This document shows, one piece after another, positions 39,236 to 50,900 of a DNA stretch of 64,000 nt; the first letter of the stretch is position 1, and every line of letters begins with the position of its first letter. The stretch is taken from the NCBI GenBank assembly GCA_023055505.1, contig JALIRH010000014.1, positions 18,051,404 through 18,115,403 on the forward strand, in the 5' to 3' direction. Under the pieces are notes generated by a model. It ran no database searches. It saw only the letters and a program-made list of their open reading frames with translations, and was not told the origin of the DNA. The stretch is from Callipepla californica brunnescens (Eukaryota; Chordata; Aves; Galliformes; Odontophoridae). Both the position numbers and the translations under genes were made by a program.

Positions 39236-40236
39236 TCTCAAGATGACATGGAATTTGAAATAGCTGTATTAGCACTGCATAGAAGGACAGCTACTCTGAG
39301 ATACATGCAGCAATAGAAGATTTTCTAGTAAGAAGAGTCTGATAGTGCCTGAGAACCAAAACATATTACCTAGATGATATCTTCATGGGGTATAGATAAA
39401 ACAGAGGGTAAAAAGAAATAGCCACTTATTCTGCATCTATTCAGGACTGTTATATTGCTCAGCTATGCATAATGTTGTCCAGATCTGTTGTATTTCATAG
39501 GATAAACAAGAGGCACTATACATGTGTATGGAGAAGCTGCTTTAAGCTGAGTTTCTAGCTATCCTGAAAGCGTGGGTTGGCTGATGAGGTGATTCTTGCA
39601 CACAATTGATTGTGGACTATTAAACTACGCTCAGAAATCAATATTCACTTAACACCACATTCTAACAGGCCAATATAGCATAAAATAACAGCAGTTACAC
39701 AGTGCACATTTATATTCAAAATAAGCAGATCACGAAATATAATTTGGCAGAGGAGGAGACTGGCAGGAGGTGAAAGGGGAAAATGACAACTTCAGTGTGT
39801 GGAGAGGTACAAACTAGTTCTGGCTCCTGGAGGCTTTGGCAACTCAATGACCCAGGGGATCCGTGGTGAACAGAGCATCAACTTCCCTAGGCATTCTTAA
39901 AAAGGTCTGGCCTGAGTTCTGGCAAGAACATCCTTGGCTAGGTAAATTTACTAGGACTGAGTACAGGAATCCCTACTAATCCACAAAACACAAGTCTGTT
40001 GCTGTCCATGATAAAGATTATGACGTATAGTTACAAGGGGCAAAACAGAAAGGAGCGTGAATGTAAACTGGATTATGGTGTCACCAGAGTGCAGTGGTAT
40101 TTTTCAGAATGAATTTGGAAAACAAAATATATAAGGGAACTGAAAGTAATTGAGAAGCGGTGTTTTACAGGGATTATATGCTTATGCTTACTTAGCTTTA
40201 CTTGCAACAACCCTGCAGTGAGGACTTTCGGTCTTA

Positions 40237-41015
40237 ATCATAGAATCACCAGCATTGGAAAAGACCCCCAAGATCATCCAGTCCGACTGTCTACCCACCT
40301 CCAATATTTCCCCACTAAACCATGTCCCTTAGTACAACATCTAAACCTTCCTTAACACCTCCAGGGATGGTGACTCAGCCATCTCCCTCAGCAGCCCATT
40401 CCAGTGGCTTGACCACACTTTCAGAGGAGAAATTTTTCCTAATATCCAACCTGAGCCTCCCCTGGTGCAACTTGAGGCCATTCCCTCTAGTCCTATCACT
40501 ACTTACATAGGAGAAGAGGCTGACTCTCACCTCACCACGATCTCCTTTCAGGTAGTTGTAGAGAGCAATAAGATCTCCCCTGAGCCTCCCCTTTTCCAGA
40601 CTGAACAATCCCAGTTCCCTCAGCCACTCCTCATAAGACCTGTGCTCCAGACCCTTCACCAGCTTCATTGTCCTCCTCTGGACATGCTCCAGGGCCTCAA
40701 TGTCTTTCTAAGTACTGACGGGCCCAAAACCGAACACGGTACCCAAGGTATGGCCTTACCAGAGCTGAATACCAAGCCTATCATTTCTCTGCTCCTGCTG
40801 GCAACACTATTTCTTATACTAGCCAGGATACCATTGGTCTTCTTGGCTGCCTGGGCACACTTCTGGCTCATGTTTAGCTGAGCACTGACCAACACCCCCA
40901 GCTCCATTTCTTCCTGGCAGTCTTCCAGCCGCTCTGCCCCAAGACTGCAGTGTTACCTGGGGTTGTTGTGGCCAAAGTGCAGGACCCAGCACTTACAGAT
41001 GGTGTACTCCATGCC
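40237..41015 (-). mobile_element. CR1 LINE copy, ~780 bases, just 3' of GFRA3
   Basis: Minus-oriented, running from the CR1 3' terminus at 40237 to 'cctggggttgttgtggccaaagtgcaggacccagcact' near 40990, which encodes the end of ORF2 on the minus strand. It is the longest single uninterrupted 3' CR1 in the window. It lies 375 bases downstream of the GFRA3 stop in the same orientation, so the GFRA3 3' UTR may run into it. Confidence 0.92.
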
Positions 41016-41390
41016 TAAAGAAGAGCTCAGACAGGTAGGGTGGTAGGAAACAGTGTTATGTGCATCCCTCTAGTTAGAAACCTAACCCCACACAAGTTCT
41101 GACTTCTGTTTTAAAATACTGTGGATGAATACTAGCCTGACTGTTACTCAAAATGCTAAATGTGGCAGAAGCAATGGTAAGCTCCAGATCTTCACCACTC
41201 AGTGCAGACAGATTGAAGGAAAGTGGGGTGCAAGTCAGGGGGACATTTTCAGTGACTGCAGTTATAGGTTAAGGCTGTTCCCTTCCTCTTTTACAGAGGC
41301 CTTTTGTTTCTGGAGGGTAAATCAGTAATGGGAGGTGCCTGGATATGGGATAAGATTAATATGGGAAGGAAAGAAGTCATTTATGCCAAG

Positions 41391-44300
41391 TTAAAGTGGG
41401 CTCAGCAACAGGGGAAGAAATAGAGACAGAGATGGCCAAGAAACAGCAGCTCCAGAATATACAGAGGAGGCCATAGGCAAACTGCTGTGTTCAGAGGTGT
41501 CTTGCTGTGTCTTCACTTCGGCCACCTAGGAAATGAAAAGGAGGAATGAATCCCAGTTAGTCCCATTTGTCAAACACGGACAGCAGTAGGGCCTCCTGCT
41601 CTGGACTCTGATATGAGACTGCAGAAAACTGCACCCAGGCAGCCTGGCCTCCAATTTCTACTTGTCTGGGGAAGGAATATCTTGAGTCAAAGCAGTCTAT
41701 ATTTTTGCATGCATATGGCATCCCTCACTTTGATGTCCAAAATCACACATTCCCAGATACAGGGTTTTTCAACTACTGTCTGTAGGCCACTTGACCTGAC
41801 ACTTACTGGAGGCAACAAAACAATGCATACCTGGGACATTTCTGAAGCAAGAGATGTGCTGGCACTGTCTCCTTGGAAGCTTAGGGAAGATGAGTAAAAT
41901 AAGTCTTTCTGTCTTTCCAGACCTGTCAGCTTCTGGTACATTTGAGACCAAATAGCATTTTCTGCAAACAGAAGCAAAGCAAGTCTTATTCTGCTTTTCT
42001 TGTACACACCTTGTATCCTACTGAATAGAAGTCTAGACTAGTTTTATAGGAAAGGCACTCAGCCTGTACGACTTTGATTTAGAAAATACATATTCTGGTT
42101 TAGTAAATGGCATGTTACTTTGTGGGTTTACTTGAGAAGTTTAGAGCAGACTGCAAAACCAATTTTCACTGTATTTAAGGACCTTGGGGTCTCTATGGGA
42201 CTCTCCCATCTGTCCACTCTGTAAGTGGCGAGGATGTAGTATCTCAGGTGGGATGTTCAAGTTGTAGGTGAATCTATAGTGCTGTGTGTAAGGTTTTTTG
42301 GTACAGCAGTAGGTAGATATAAATATTAATCTTCTTTATCTAGCAATGGTGGTTTATCTGTTTGATTTACTTTAGAAACTTACAATCATAAAATAGTTAA
42401 ATCTTATTAAGGTCTGCTGCTAATAGGCTAGGGAGATAAACAAAATACAGACTTAGCATTACATGCATCGTCGAATATCCCATGTTGGAAGGGACCCACA
42501 AGGACCATCGAGTCCACCTCCCGGCTCCACAAAGGAAATATTTGGACATAACCTGATTTGTGGAACTGCTATGCTGCTGAATCTACTGACAAGGACTGTG
42601 TCAGGAGCTACGCATCTTGGCAAAATAAGGGCCAAAGATGAGCACAGGATGTTCGGAAGGCTGAAGCACCTCTCCTACCAAGACAGGCTGAGGAAGCTTG
42701 GCTTGTTCAGTCTGGAGAAGAGAAGGCTCCAGGGAGACCTCCTTACAGCCTTCCAGTATTTAAAGGAGATTATAATCAGGAAGGAAAACAACTTTTTACA
42801 CAGCCTGATAGTGATAGGACAAGGGGAAACAGTTTTAAAATAAAGGAGGGAAGATTTAGATTAGATGTTGGGGAAGTTTTTTTCACTGAGAGCGGTGAGA
42901 TGCTGGAACAGGCTGACCGAAGAGGTCAGAGAGGATGGGGCCCTGGGCAACCTGATCTAGTGCTTGATCTAGCAATTGGCAATCCAGCCCATGGCAGGGT
43001 GGCTGGAACGAGATGGTCTTTAAGGTCCCTTACAACTCAAGCAGTTCTATGATTCTATGAAAGGACCAAGAGGGGGAACCAAAACACCATAATCCTGGTC
43101 CATTGATGTGACAACTCAACAACCTATGGATACAGCATGTCTGATTTCCCCAGGGTGTTGCTTTTTTTCCAACCCCTTCAAGTGCTGTTTGTATATAGTT
43201 TCATAAGTATAAGCCAGAGCAGTGCAGCATAGGATCTTGAAATCAACAGGTTCTGAACTTAGCTGTGCTCAGTTGTTTCCCCAGTTCCATGACATATTGC
43301 TTACCAAGGCATTTGTTGCTCTCAAACATGCCAAGTATCTGGTCACACTTCTCCTTCTGGTTGCCACTGCTTTCACAGGTACACCACAGGGAGACCTCTA
43401 TGCTGGAGTTACTGATGTAGTTGGGTGTCATAGGCGTGCCTGTTCCAAGCCCCCAGAAACGGGAATCAGGATTTACTTCAAGTGAAAGAAGCATGATGTG
43501 TGCTCTTATCCTAAAGGCAACGCTGCCCTGGAGGCAAAAGCCTTCCATTACTCAGAACAGGCTAAGAGCCCCTCCAGGTGACCCACATCTGGTGAACATA
43601 CGTGCAGGCTGCTCTGTGAGAAAGGGTGGAGACTGCTACCCCTGACTCAGTCAATCTGGTGATGAAGCACACTGATAACCAAACTTCATGAAAACATTAG
43701 ACTGAATGATGTGAAACATCTGCAGAGATTCAACAGCAGAACTGGCACATGGCAGCAAAAGGCTCTCCTAATTCTCATGTAGCTGGCAGCACTCTGTGGC
43801 CAAATGCTTTTTGTTGCCAAAGAAGTGCTGCATAGCTGTAGTGTGCCATTCAGAGCACTGAGTTTGTTTGGCATGAAAACAGTAAAAACGCCTGGAAAAA
43901 CAGAAGATATAGTCTAGAATCACAGCTTCTTACTGCATTTTGTAGCTTTTTCTTTGAGCCACTCTGAAAAAGTAAAAGCAATTTGGCAGTGAATACCTTG
44001 TAACCAAAGACAACCTTCCATTCAACAGCTGGTAGTGCCTTGTGTAACAGTCATTCTGACTGACTCTGAGGAGATAGTGCATACACAGTTAAACCAGCAT
44101 GAGTCTAGACATCAAGCAACGAGGCAATGTCAGCTTTAACAATAATCTTACAACTGGATTCTGCTGAGACTGCAGCTCCAGCAGCAGGAATAACTTAATC
44201 CATACAAGCTAAGAGAGACTCAGCAGACAGGTATTTAGAGCACTAGCTGGTGATGCAAACAGGAGTGCAAGAAGCACAAGCTAGTGCTGCTGCTTTGCTA

Positions 44301-47300
44301 GCAGAAGGTGGGACGGAGCAGAGTGATAAATGCCACGAAGGAGCTCTCTGTGTGCTGCATTTAGCTCAGAAACAAGAGGGAGCACTAGCATCCTTTAGGC
44401 TAAGGTATATTCATTGGCATGATGAGCACTATTACCCACAGCAAAGCAAGACAGACCCTCAGCATAACAATGTGGCTACAAGTTTGTTGTCTGAAGGTAA
44501 GCTTGTGTGTTCCTGTGGGCATCACTCACCAATCATCCCCATGTAAGCCTGCAGGCATGCAGCATGGTTGTGCTGAAAGCAACCATCTGGGGACATATCT
44601 GCAGGTTGGCAGTTTTGTTGGAAATCAGCCAGTCGGGATCTGTAGGAACGAAAATGAGACGATCAGTGTCTATGTCACTCTTTTCTGGTGATTAGTGCCT
44701 GCTGCTGCTACACCTACTTGCAGATATGGTCTTCCAAGCAGGAGTCCAGAAGCCAAAGGCAATTGGGTTTGGTGCTGTACTGAAAGGAACAGTCGGGAAC
44801 AATAGTTTTCCGTCGTCGTTCTCCACAAAGTTCATCCTGACATGGACAGAATAGGATCCTTCTAGTGAAATCCTCAGGGACTTTCTCAAAGAAATTTCTT
44901 AGCCCTCGAAGGCATTTGCGACGGTCACACACGTCCTCACTTCCTGCCCCTCTGGTGCAGGTTGAAGCATAGTCTGTGCGCAGCCGAACACACTTCTTGC
45001 TCAAATTACAGACATGTGTTGCTTTCAGGCACGGGTTTGTTGCACCTCCTGCTAACTGAGAGCCTGTAAAGCCAAAATAAATCTGTAAACAAAGAAATAA
45101 TCACCAGAAGAAACTTAATATAGAAATAGGAGTAGCCCTAACTTGATGGTCAAACTGGGAACATCAAAATGAACAAAGTCCTGCTACGTGCTAGTTCTGT
45201 GACATTACAGTGATGCTAGTCACAAAATCGTTTATTTTATTAGTTGACGTTAGGATGGTTTTTTTAGAGAATACATTATTGTGAGTTATTCTCTGATTCA
45301 TTGGCCTAGGTCTGTAACTGTATTTACACTTAGAGTGCAAACACAGGCAAGTTTCCAGAGCAGGCATTCATCTGATTAAAAGGACAATCACATCAAATCG
45401 TTATTATTAATAATTTTCAGCCCCTAAAAAGGTAAGAAAGGCAAGCATCATATCATGTAGCTGCTACAAACTATTACCTGATACCAGAGCTGCCAGTTCA
45501 TTATAATCTGTTTTCCAGTGCTCTTCAATTGCTGGATTCTCATAGGGAGAGGTTTCCAAATTGAAATAACCTGGGCAAGACACAAGGTGTTTTATGCAAT
45601 GAGAGACACGACTTACAATGAGCTTTTATTTGCGTTTCTTCAGTCTGGAGTTCAGAGATGCTCTGTCCTGCTGAAAGCTAAATGCCAAGAATGGTTCCGC
45701 TGGAGATGCAAAGGTGTTATTGTGTAGCAAGAGCATAACGTTTTGTCATTAGATTTCCTCTGGCTGGAATTTGGCCTATGTTAAAGTTAGCTTTTTTTCA
45801 GACTCGGTGCTAATGAGATGTACAGGACAGGTAGTTCCTGATGACAGGCCATTAGAAGCATCTCGATAAAGCTGGAGAGAAGCAAAATGCTGCTCAGGGT
45901 TGCCATTACAGTATGTGATAATCTCACATCCATTTTCAGTGACAGACAGATGTAAACATATTGAGGTGATTTTCACAGCACTACAGTTAAGTAATTGTCT
46001 CAGAGTTGCTACCTTGGTTTGTCAGGGTCCCTGTTGTATTTAAGGGGCAAGTCTCAGACCAGATCGGTTTTCTATGTGTATTGCAGAGCATTAATGATCA
46101 GGAGACCAAAGGAGTACCTTCAGTATTGGAAGTGGCCTTTCACCTTTGCTTTCAGGTGGGAGGGGGAGAGTTGATCCGTACTAGTACCTTCTACATTTAT
46201 GTTATCTCACCATCTGTCATGCTGGAGTGAACGGTCCAGAAAATGCGCAGGCAATGTTCCTGTCTCTTCATGCGCCGATGGCACTTGCAGTTCAGTAAAG
46301 AGCTGTTCCCAAGGTATAGCTCTGCATTCAGACATCTGACCCTGCTGTCATGATCCAGCGCAAGGAAGCGAGTCTTAGCAAGGTCACAGTTTTCCAGAGT
46401 CCTGTAGGTGGCATTGCAGATGGAGTCTGAGAGGCACAGCTGTTCTGCTGCTATGCAGTCACTTCGCGGCAGAGACAGAAAGTCACCTGGTAAAGAAGGG
46501 AAAAGACTGTTAGGATTTCAGGTACCTGTCATTGTTCTGTAGGTGTCCTCAGTAAGAATTCAAGAGGCAGAACTGGTTGGGGTCCTTCAAATTGGAGTAG
46601 TATGGAGCAAGAGCTATCTCCATTTATAAACAAAGGATTAAGTATTAGCATGTGAAAGAAGAACAAAAGATTAGTGACAAATCTCCAAAATGATTTTGTT
46701 TAATAACATCTCCTCCCTTTTTCTTTTTAATCCAACTTTTCAACTTGGCTAGGATCAGAGGTGGCCCTCTATTTTCTAAGAACAGTAAATTCCTAAGGAA
46801 ACCGTGGCTTTGCTGTGGCCTTCTTTGAAGAAGCTCTTCTATCTGGGTAATAAGAAGCTTAGTGAAATAAGCAGTACTATAACATTACACTGTGTGTGTA
46901 AGTCAGAGCTGTTTTGTTGCTAAGTACATAGGTCACTCTGAAAGTAATGACTCTTATTTATTTCCACTGAAACTACAACAGATGCAAAGAGCACAATAAG
47001 ACTATTTGATAGAGCAAATTCTCAGATACAAAACACTATTTTTCAACACAGTCACCACCATTAGCTATACATTTTCATCAGTGATGAACAAGAGCCTATA
47101 TGTTGTACTCATAAAAGCCTGCAGCAGGAGAAGTGTCCCACTATCACCACTGCTGAAATGTGCCACCCACTCCTTACTGTGCTGACATTCACTGATGGTC
47201 TCCATAAATGTTCAGCAATCATTAATTAAAGTCAGTGGGTGAAATTTGTTCCACATGGAGGAATTCAGTTCCACACCTTTGCTTTGTATGTACCTTCATG

Positions 47301-50300
47301 TCGAGAGGCCGTTTGGTCAGACTGCCTCTCTGCTGTCATCTGTCACACAGCAACAAAATATAATGCAATATTGGTGGGAACGTTCATCCTCTGCTGCCAT
47401 ACTGCCATCATCATCAAATAGGAGGCATTACTTTTGGAGCAGCCCTTGTGTATGCCAGTCATTAAGAGATGCACTGAGAAAGGCATTTGCAGGGTGTAAA
47501 AACAAATCATCTGTTGACCTTGGAAAATTAATAATAACTATACGCATTGTTTGCGTAATAGAAGATACCTTTAATGTTAAATAGCTTCAGCTGGAAGCGC
47601 TGATGTGCAGTCAGTTCACAGTGTATTCACAAACCCCTGAAATCCGCACCCCAAACTCTGGGATGCAGGTTTGGCCTGCCAGCTTTCCACTTTTTATCAG
47701 CTGTGAACTCAGTGTGTGCATTCGTGTAGCACATGCATTAATCTTATGTATATACACTGCCGCCACCTTATGGAAGCACTAAATAATATTAAAATAACAA
47801 TAGAGTCTTAAAAAGCTGAAAAAAAGCAATCAATTTTTAAAGTGTATGGACTGTTCTCTCATAAAGATAACACTAGGGGTGATACGCTATAGTATTTTCA
47901 TGGATGTGTGAATTCAGTTATGTAACCTTTCTTCATTTCTGTGGTATATGAATCCGTTTACAGTTCGAGCACAATGGATCACGGAACGATTCGGGCTGGA
48001 AGAGACACTAAAGGTCATCTCGTTCCAACTTCTGTGCCATAGGCAGAGATACTTCGCACTAGACCAGGTTGTTCAAAGCCCCACACAACCTGGTCTTGTG
48101 AAGACTTGGAATAAGAATGCTAACGGCATTCGTATGTAGGCTAGTACTGTTTTCTCCTTTCAGGACAAACCCGCGCTCAGCCTGGCATCTGCCTTCAGCG
48201 CGCTTTGGACGTGCGAACTCACGTGTCGTTCTCTTGTTCAGCAGGTGTTGCAGTACTATTTCTGTCTGTCCTCACTAAGGACTCAAATTAAAAAACTCAG
48301 TGCAGCTTTTATTATCTGGTACACTGTCTTCACTTTCTGATTTGTTTTCTCACTTCCTTCACTTCTGCTGCCTTTCTCCATTTATTTGGCATATAATTCC
48401 GTGCTAGTTTGATTCTCAAACTTCCTGTTCTTCCTTCAGCCTGGTAATGCTGCCTTAGGCGTCTCTGTCCCATTGATTTATATTCCTGGGCTTTCCTAGG
48501 GCTTTCCTAGCAACTTCTTTGTTGTTCATCTGGCTGTATGACTTGGTAAGCTCTCCGAAAGTCAAATCTCTCACCAGAAACTCTGTACCAGCACAGTTGG
48601 TTTTGGTTTGGTTGACATTCCATCTTGGAACAACATTAATGAACACGCTACGTGTGATTACATTCTGTAAAGCTACAAGCAGTGCAAAGTTCCAGTCGCC
48701 ATTTTCCAACCTAAATGATTCTTTGATTCTGCTGCCTCCAGGAGTTTTTGGGAGTGCAAGGTGAGCACACTGGCACGCCTCACAGGGCCAGACCAAAGTG
48801 CCATCTCCCACGGTGGCTGCGGCAGTTTGTGAAAGGACAGGACAAACTTCCAGCCTTATAAGCTCCGCTCAGAAATCACCAGAGCTTGAAGTGATATGTT
48901 CAAAACTTTACAAAGATACCATAATTGACAGCGTAGAACAGAGCTGAGTGTAAAGTGAATGGAGTGTGTTTCTACCACAGGCCTGGACCAGATGCTTTGG
49001 GTGAAGCTTCTGGAAGCATCAAAGCAGAAAAATTTAGAGCAATCCTCCTTAATTAGCAGAATTTAATAGCTATGCAGTCTTAAGCCCTAGCACATGAAAC
49101 TTCATTAAAAAAAAAAAAAAAATTGTCTTAGTAATTATAATATCAGATATTCAGGTAAAAATATTAGAAAGCTCTCTGGTCTAGGCTGCAGAAGGCATTA
49201 AATGTGCGTGTGTATATGAGCCCCTTCTGTAGCTAAATGAAAAATGAAAAGGTTAAAAGATAATAAATCACTTCACATGCCATGATTATTTAAACCTTAG
49301 AAAAATGAAGTGATAGTTAATACAATGCCCATTTATTCTCACTTTTGAATCCATGCCCTGTCATATATAGGCAAAATTATAATTAATATTATTGTTGTAG
49401 TATCCCTTGTCGTCCACACTTGAAAGAGAGGACAGTGGCTGAAGGGGAACTTTTTATTGATTAATAATAGATATAAAACAAGCACTGGTATTTGGGCAAT
49501 GGAAAACTGTGGAAAATCTGTTGTAGTCATGTGGCTGCAGATGCTACAGAGGTCTCAGTGCAATAGCTCATCCTTACAGGAGTCATGATACTGAGCAGTT
49601 GCTTTGTTGTTGTTTTTTAACGTCAAGCACTGACATCTCATAGGCAGGGTTCGGTGCTTTGGACCAGTTTTGTAACTTCTGTATTTTCTGCCCCTGCAAC
49701 TATGAAGACTGCACAAGAGACGAACACAAAAGAGAAATCATTCCTCCCCTCAAGATCTTGCGATTTGGCAATACTGGAGTGCAGCGTAAGTAAACAGCCG
49801 CATCTTTGCAGGAGCTGCCTGGATTGGTCTTTGCGAACCGATCCTCATCAGAATATCGGCCTGCAGCGATTCGGAGGGGGAGTGCATGGAAGACGGTACA
49901 GAAAAACAGCTCTCGGCAAAGATATCTCAGATCCCGCGTCTCCCCCAAAAGCTAGAACAGATGCTGTCTTTATGCCACGCTCAGGGATCAGCTCCTGACG
50001 TCGGTCCCTCTCTGCTGCGAGCGAGGAGCGAGCCGCCCTCCTTTACGTCCGCCGGCTCTGCCCCGAGGACGTTCAGTTCCCTCCCGCGGAGCATCCAGCC
50101 ACTTCGGTCACATCGGCCCTCGCAATTCGCGGCGCAGGTCAAAGCAGCAGCGCGCCTTTCCTGCTTTGAAATACAGTTCCTCCGGAGCGGAGCCGCCGCC
50201 GGGAGGGGCGGGCAGCGGACGGGAGCCCCGAGTCCGCGACGCACCCCGAGCTCCGCGGCGTCGGGACAGCTCGGCACAAGCCCACCTCCCCGAGGGAGCG

Positions 50301-50489
50301 CCGAAGCGTCGCCCCGCGCGGCCGCTCGGGACGGGACAGGACGGCCGCACGCAGCCGTCCATCCGCCCGCGGGCAGCGGGACGGGGACGCGCCTCCGCGA
50401 GGCTCTTTCTCGCCAAGCCCTCCCGCCCGCCGCCCCGCGCTGTTACCGGCTCTGGAGAGGAGCAGCCCCAGGAGCAGGGCGAGCCACAT
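41391..50489 (-). CDS. GFRA3: GFRA3, GDNF-family receptor alpha-3 (artemin co-receptor)
   Basis: Eight minus-strand exons join in frame to 422 codons plus TAA: 50489-50447, 46486-46211, 45570-45478, 45063-44718, 44639-44530, 43439-43305, 41961-41831, 41525-41391. All introns are GT-AG and all phases match. Residues 1-15 form a signal peptide ([15 protein letters not shown]). Domain 1 (about 25-106) has eight cysteines and the '[13 protein letters not shown]' motif. Domains 2 and 3 include '[11 protein letters not shown]', '[13 protein letters not shown]', '[12 protein letters not shown]' and '[13 protein letters not shown]'. The last exon encodes a hydrophilic linker and a hydrophobic tail ([16 protein letters not shown]) typical of a GPI signal. 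Human GFRA3 is 400 aa and aligns throughout the Cys-rich core; the linker before the GPI signal is longer and diverged. By family knowledge it binds artemin and presents it to RET at the surface of sensory and sympathetic neurons. NAT and NSS sequons are present. Confidence 0.95.
42467..42535 (-). mobile_element. CR1 3'-terminal fragment in GFRA3 intron 6
   Basis: 'atcccatgttggaagggacccacaaggaccatcgagtccac' is the reverse complement of a CR1 3' end. It faces the larger plus-strand copy that begins about 65 bases downstream. Confidence 0.7.
42600..43063 (+). mobile_element. CR1 LINE 3' portion in GFRA3 intron 6
   Basis: Plus-oriented: 'ctgaagcacctctcctaccaagacaggctgagg', 'ctggagaagagaaggctccagggagacctc', 'gatgctggaacaggctg' and the end 'caagcagttctatgattctatga'. 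Inserted antisense to GFRA3 between exons 6 and 7. Confidence 0.9.
46929..47447 (-). mobile_element. Non-autonomous mariner element (Galluhop-type) in GFRA3 intron 1
   Basis: About 520 bases bounded by imperfect inverted termini. The left end reads 'ggtcactctgaaagtaatg' and the reverse complement of the right end reads 'gggctgctccaaaagtaatg'. A TA dinucleotide precedes the left end, as expected for mariner. The body is too short for a ~345-residue transposase and carries stops in every frame, so it is an internally deleted passenger. The orientation is opposite to the fragment at 1-95, which matches its left 100 bases. The family assignment is from remembered chicken mariner ends. Confidence 0.8.
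47970..48100 (-). mobile_element. Diverged CR1-like 3' end in GFRA3 intron 1
   Basis: 'gggctggaagagacactaaaggtcatctcgttccaac' and 'actagaccaggttgttcaaagcc' follow the reverse-complement layout of a CR1 3' end but with many substitutions. Older than the other copies or from another CR1 subfamily. Confidence 0.6.
49107..49122 (+). repeat. Poly-A tract
   Basis: A run of about sixteen A residues in GFRA3 intron 1, not attached to a recognisable element. Similar A-runs occur near 4708, 34210 and 34345, and T-runs near 22160, 63476 and 63671. Confidence 0.85.
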
Positions 50490-50900
50490 GCTGCAGCTCG
50501 GCGCCGGCGGCCGCTCGCTCCGGGCGCTGGAGCCGCCGCTCACATCACATCACATCACGTCCCGTCCGCCGTCCGTCGGCCGCCGCCCCGTCGAGGCGCC
50601 CGCGGCGAGCACCGCCCCGCGGCCCGGCCCGGCCCCGCGAACACGGGGCGGTGTCTGGGGGCGGGGAGCGCCGGGCTGTGCCGATGGGGCCCGCGGTGGC
50701 GGCCGCGAGGGGACGTGCGGCAGGGCGAGAGTGTCAAACTGGGCGCTTGGAAAAGGCGTTCCGTAAAACTGCCGTCTGTTGGTTTCCTTATTGGTTCGCA
50801 GGACGTCCTAGCGCTGAAGGTAAAGCCGAGCTTGCCCACGGCTCTGCGGAGAGCGCTCACAGAAGACCGCTTTGTTAAAAGAAAGTGAACGGTAATCAGA
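49980..50900. promoter_or_regulatory. GFRA3 CpG-island promoter
   Basis: A CpG-rich island covers GFRA3 coding exon 1 (50489-50447) and both flanks. No TATA box is apparent close to the start codon. A short CACAT tandem repeat lies at 50541-50558, about 55 bases upstream of the ATG. The long open frames on both strands here reflect GC content, not coding. Confidence 0.7.

Larger units (their letters stand above)
21450..40236. other. Gene-free interval between the CDC23 and GFRA3 ends
   Basis: Nearly 19 kb upstream of CDC23 and downstream of GFRA3 with no recognised coding exon. CR1 pieces are listed separately, together with one copy of repeat family X and simple repeats. The remaining sequence is AT-rich, with many short ORFs that look like chance. 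A stretch near 36170-36650, rich in TAATTA-like motifs and free of recognisable repeats, could be a conserved non-coding element, but that cannot be shown without other genomes. Confidence 0.5.

Noticed and set aside
40465..40881. 138-codon plus-strand ORF
   Set aside because: It lies antisense inside a CR1 element; a by-product of the repeat.
49886..50888. ORFs up to 330 codons over the GFRA3 promoter
   Set aside because: Compositional open frames in a CpG island; the only supported coding here is the 43-base GFRA3 exon 1 on the minus strand.
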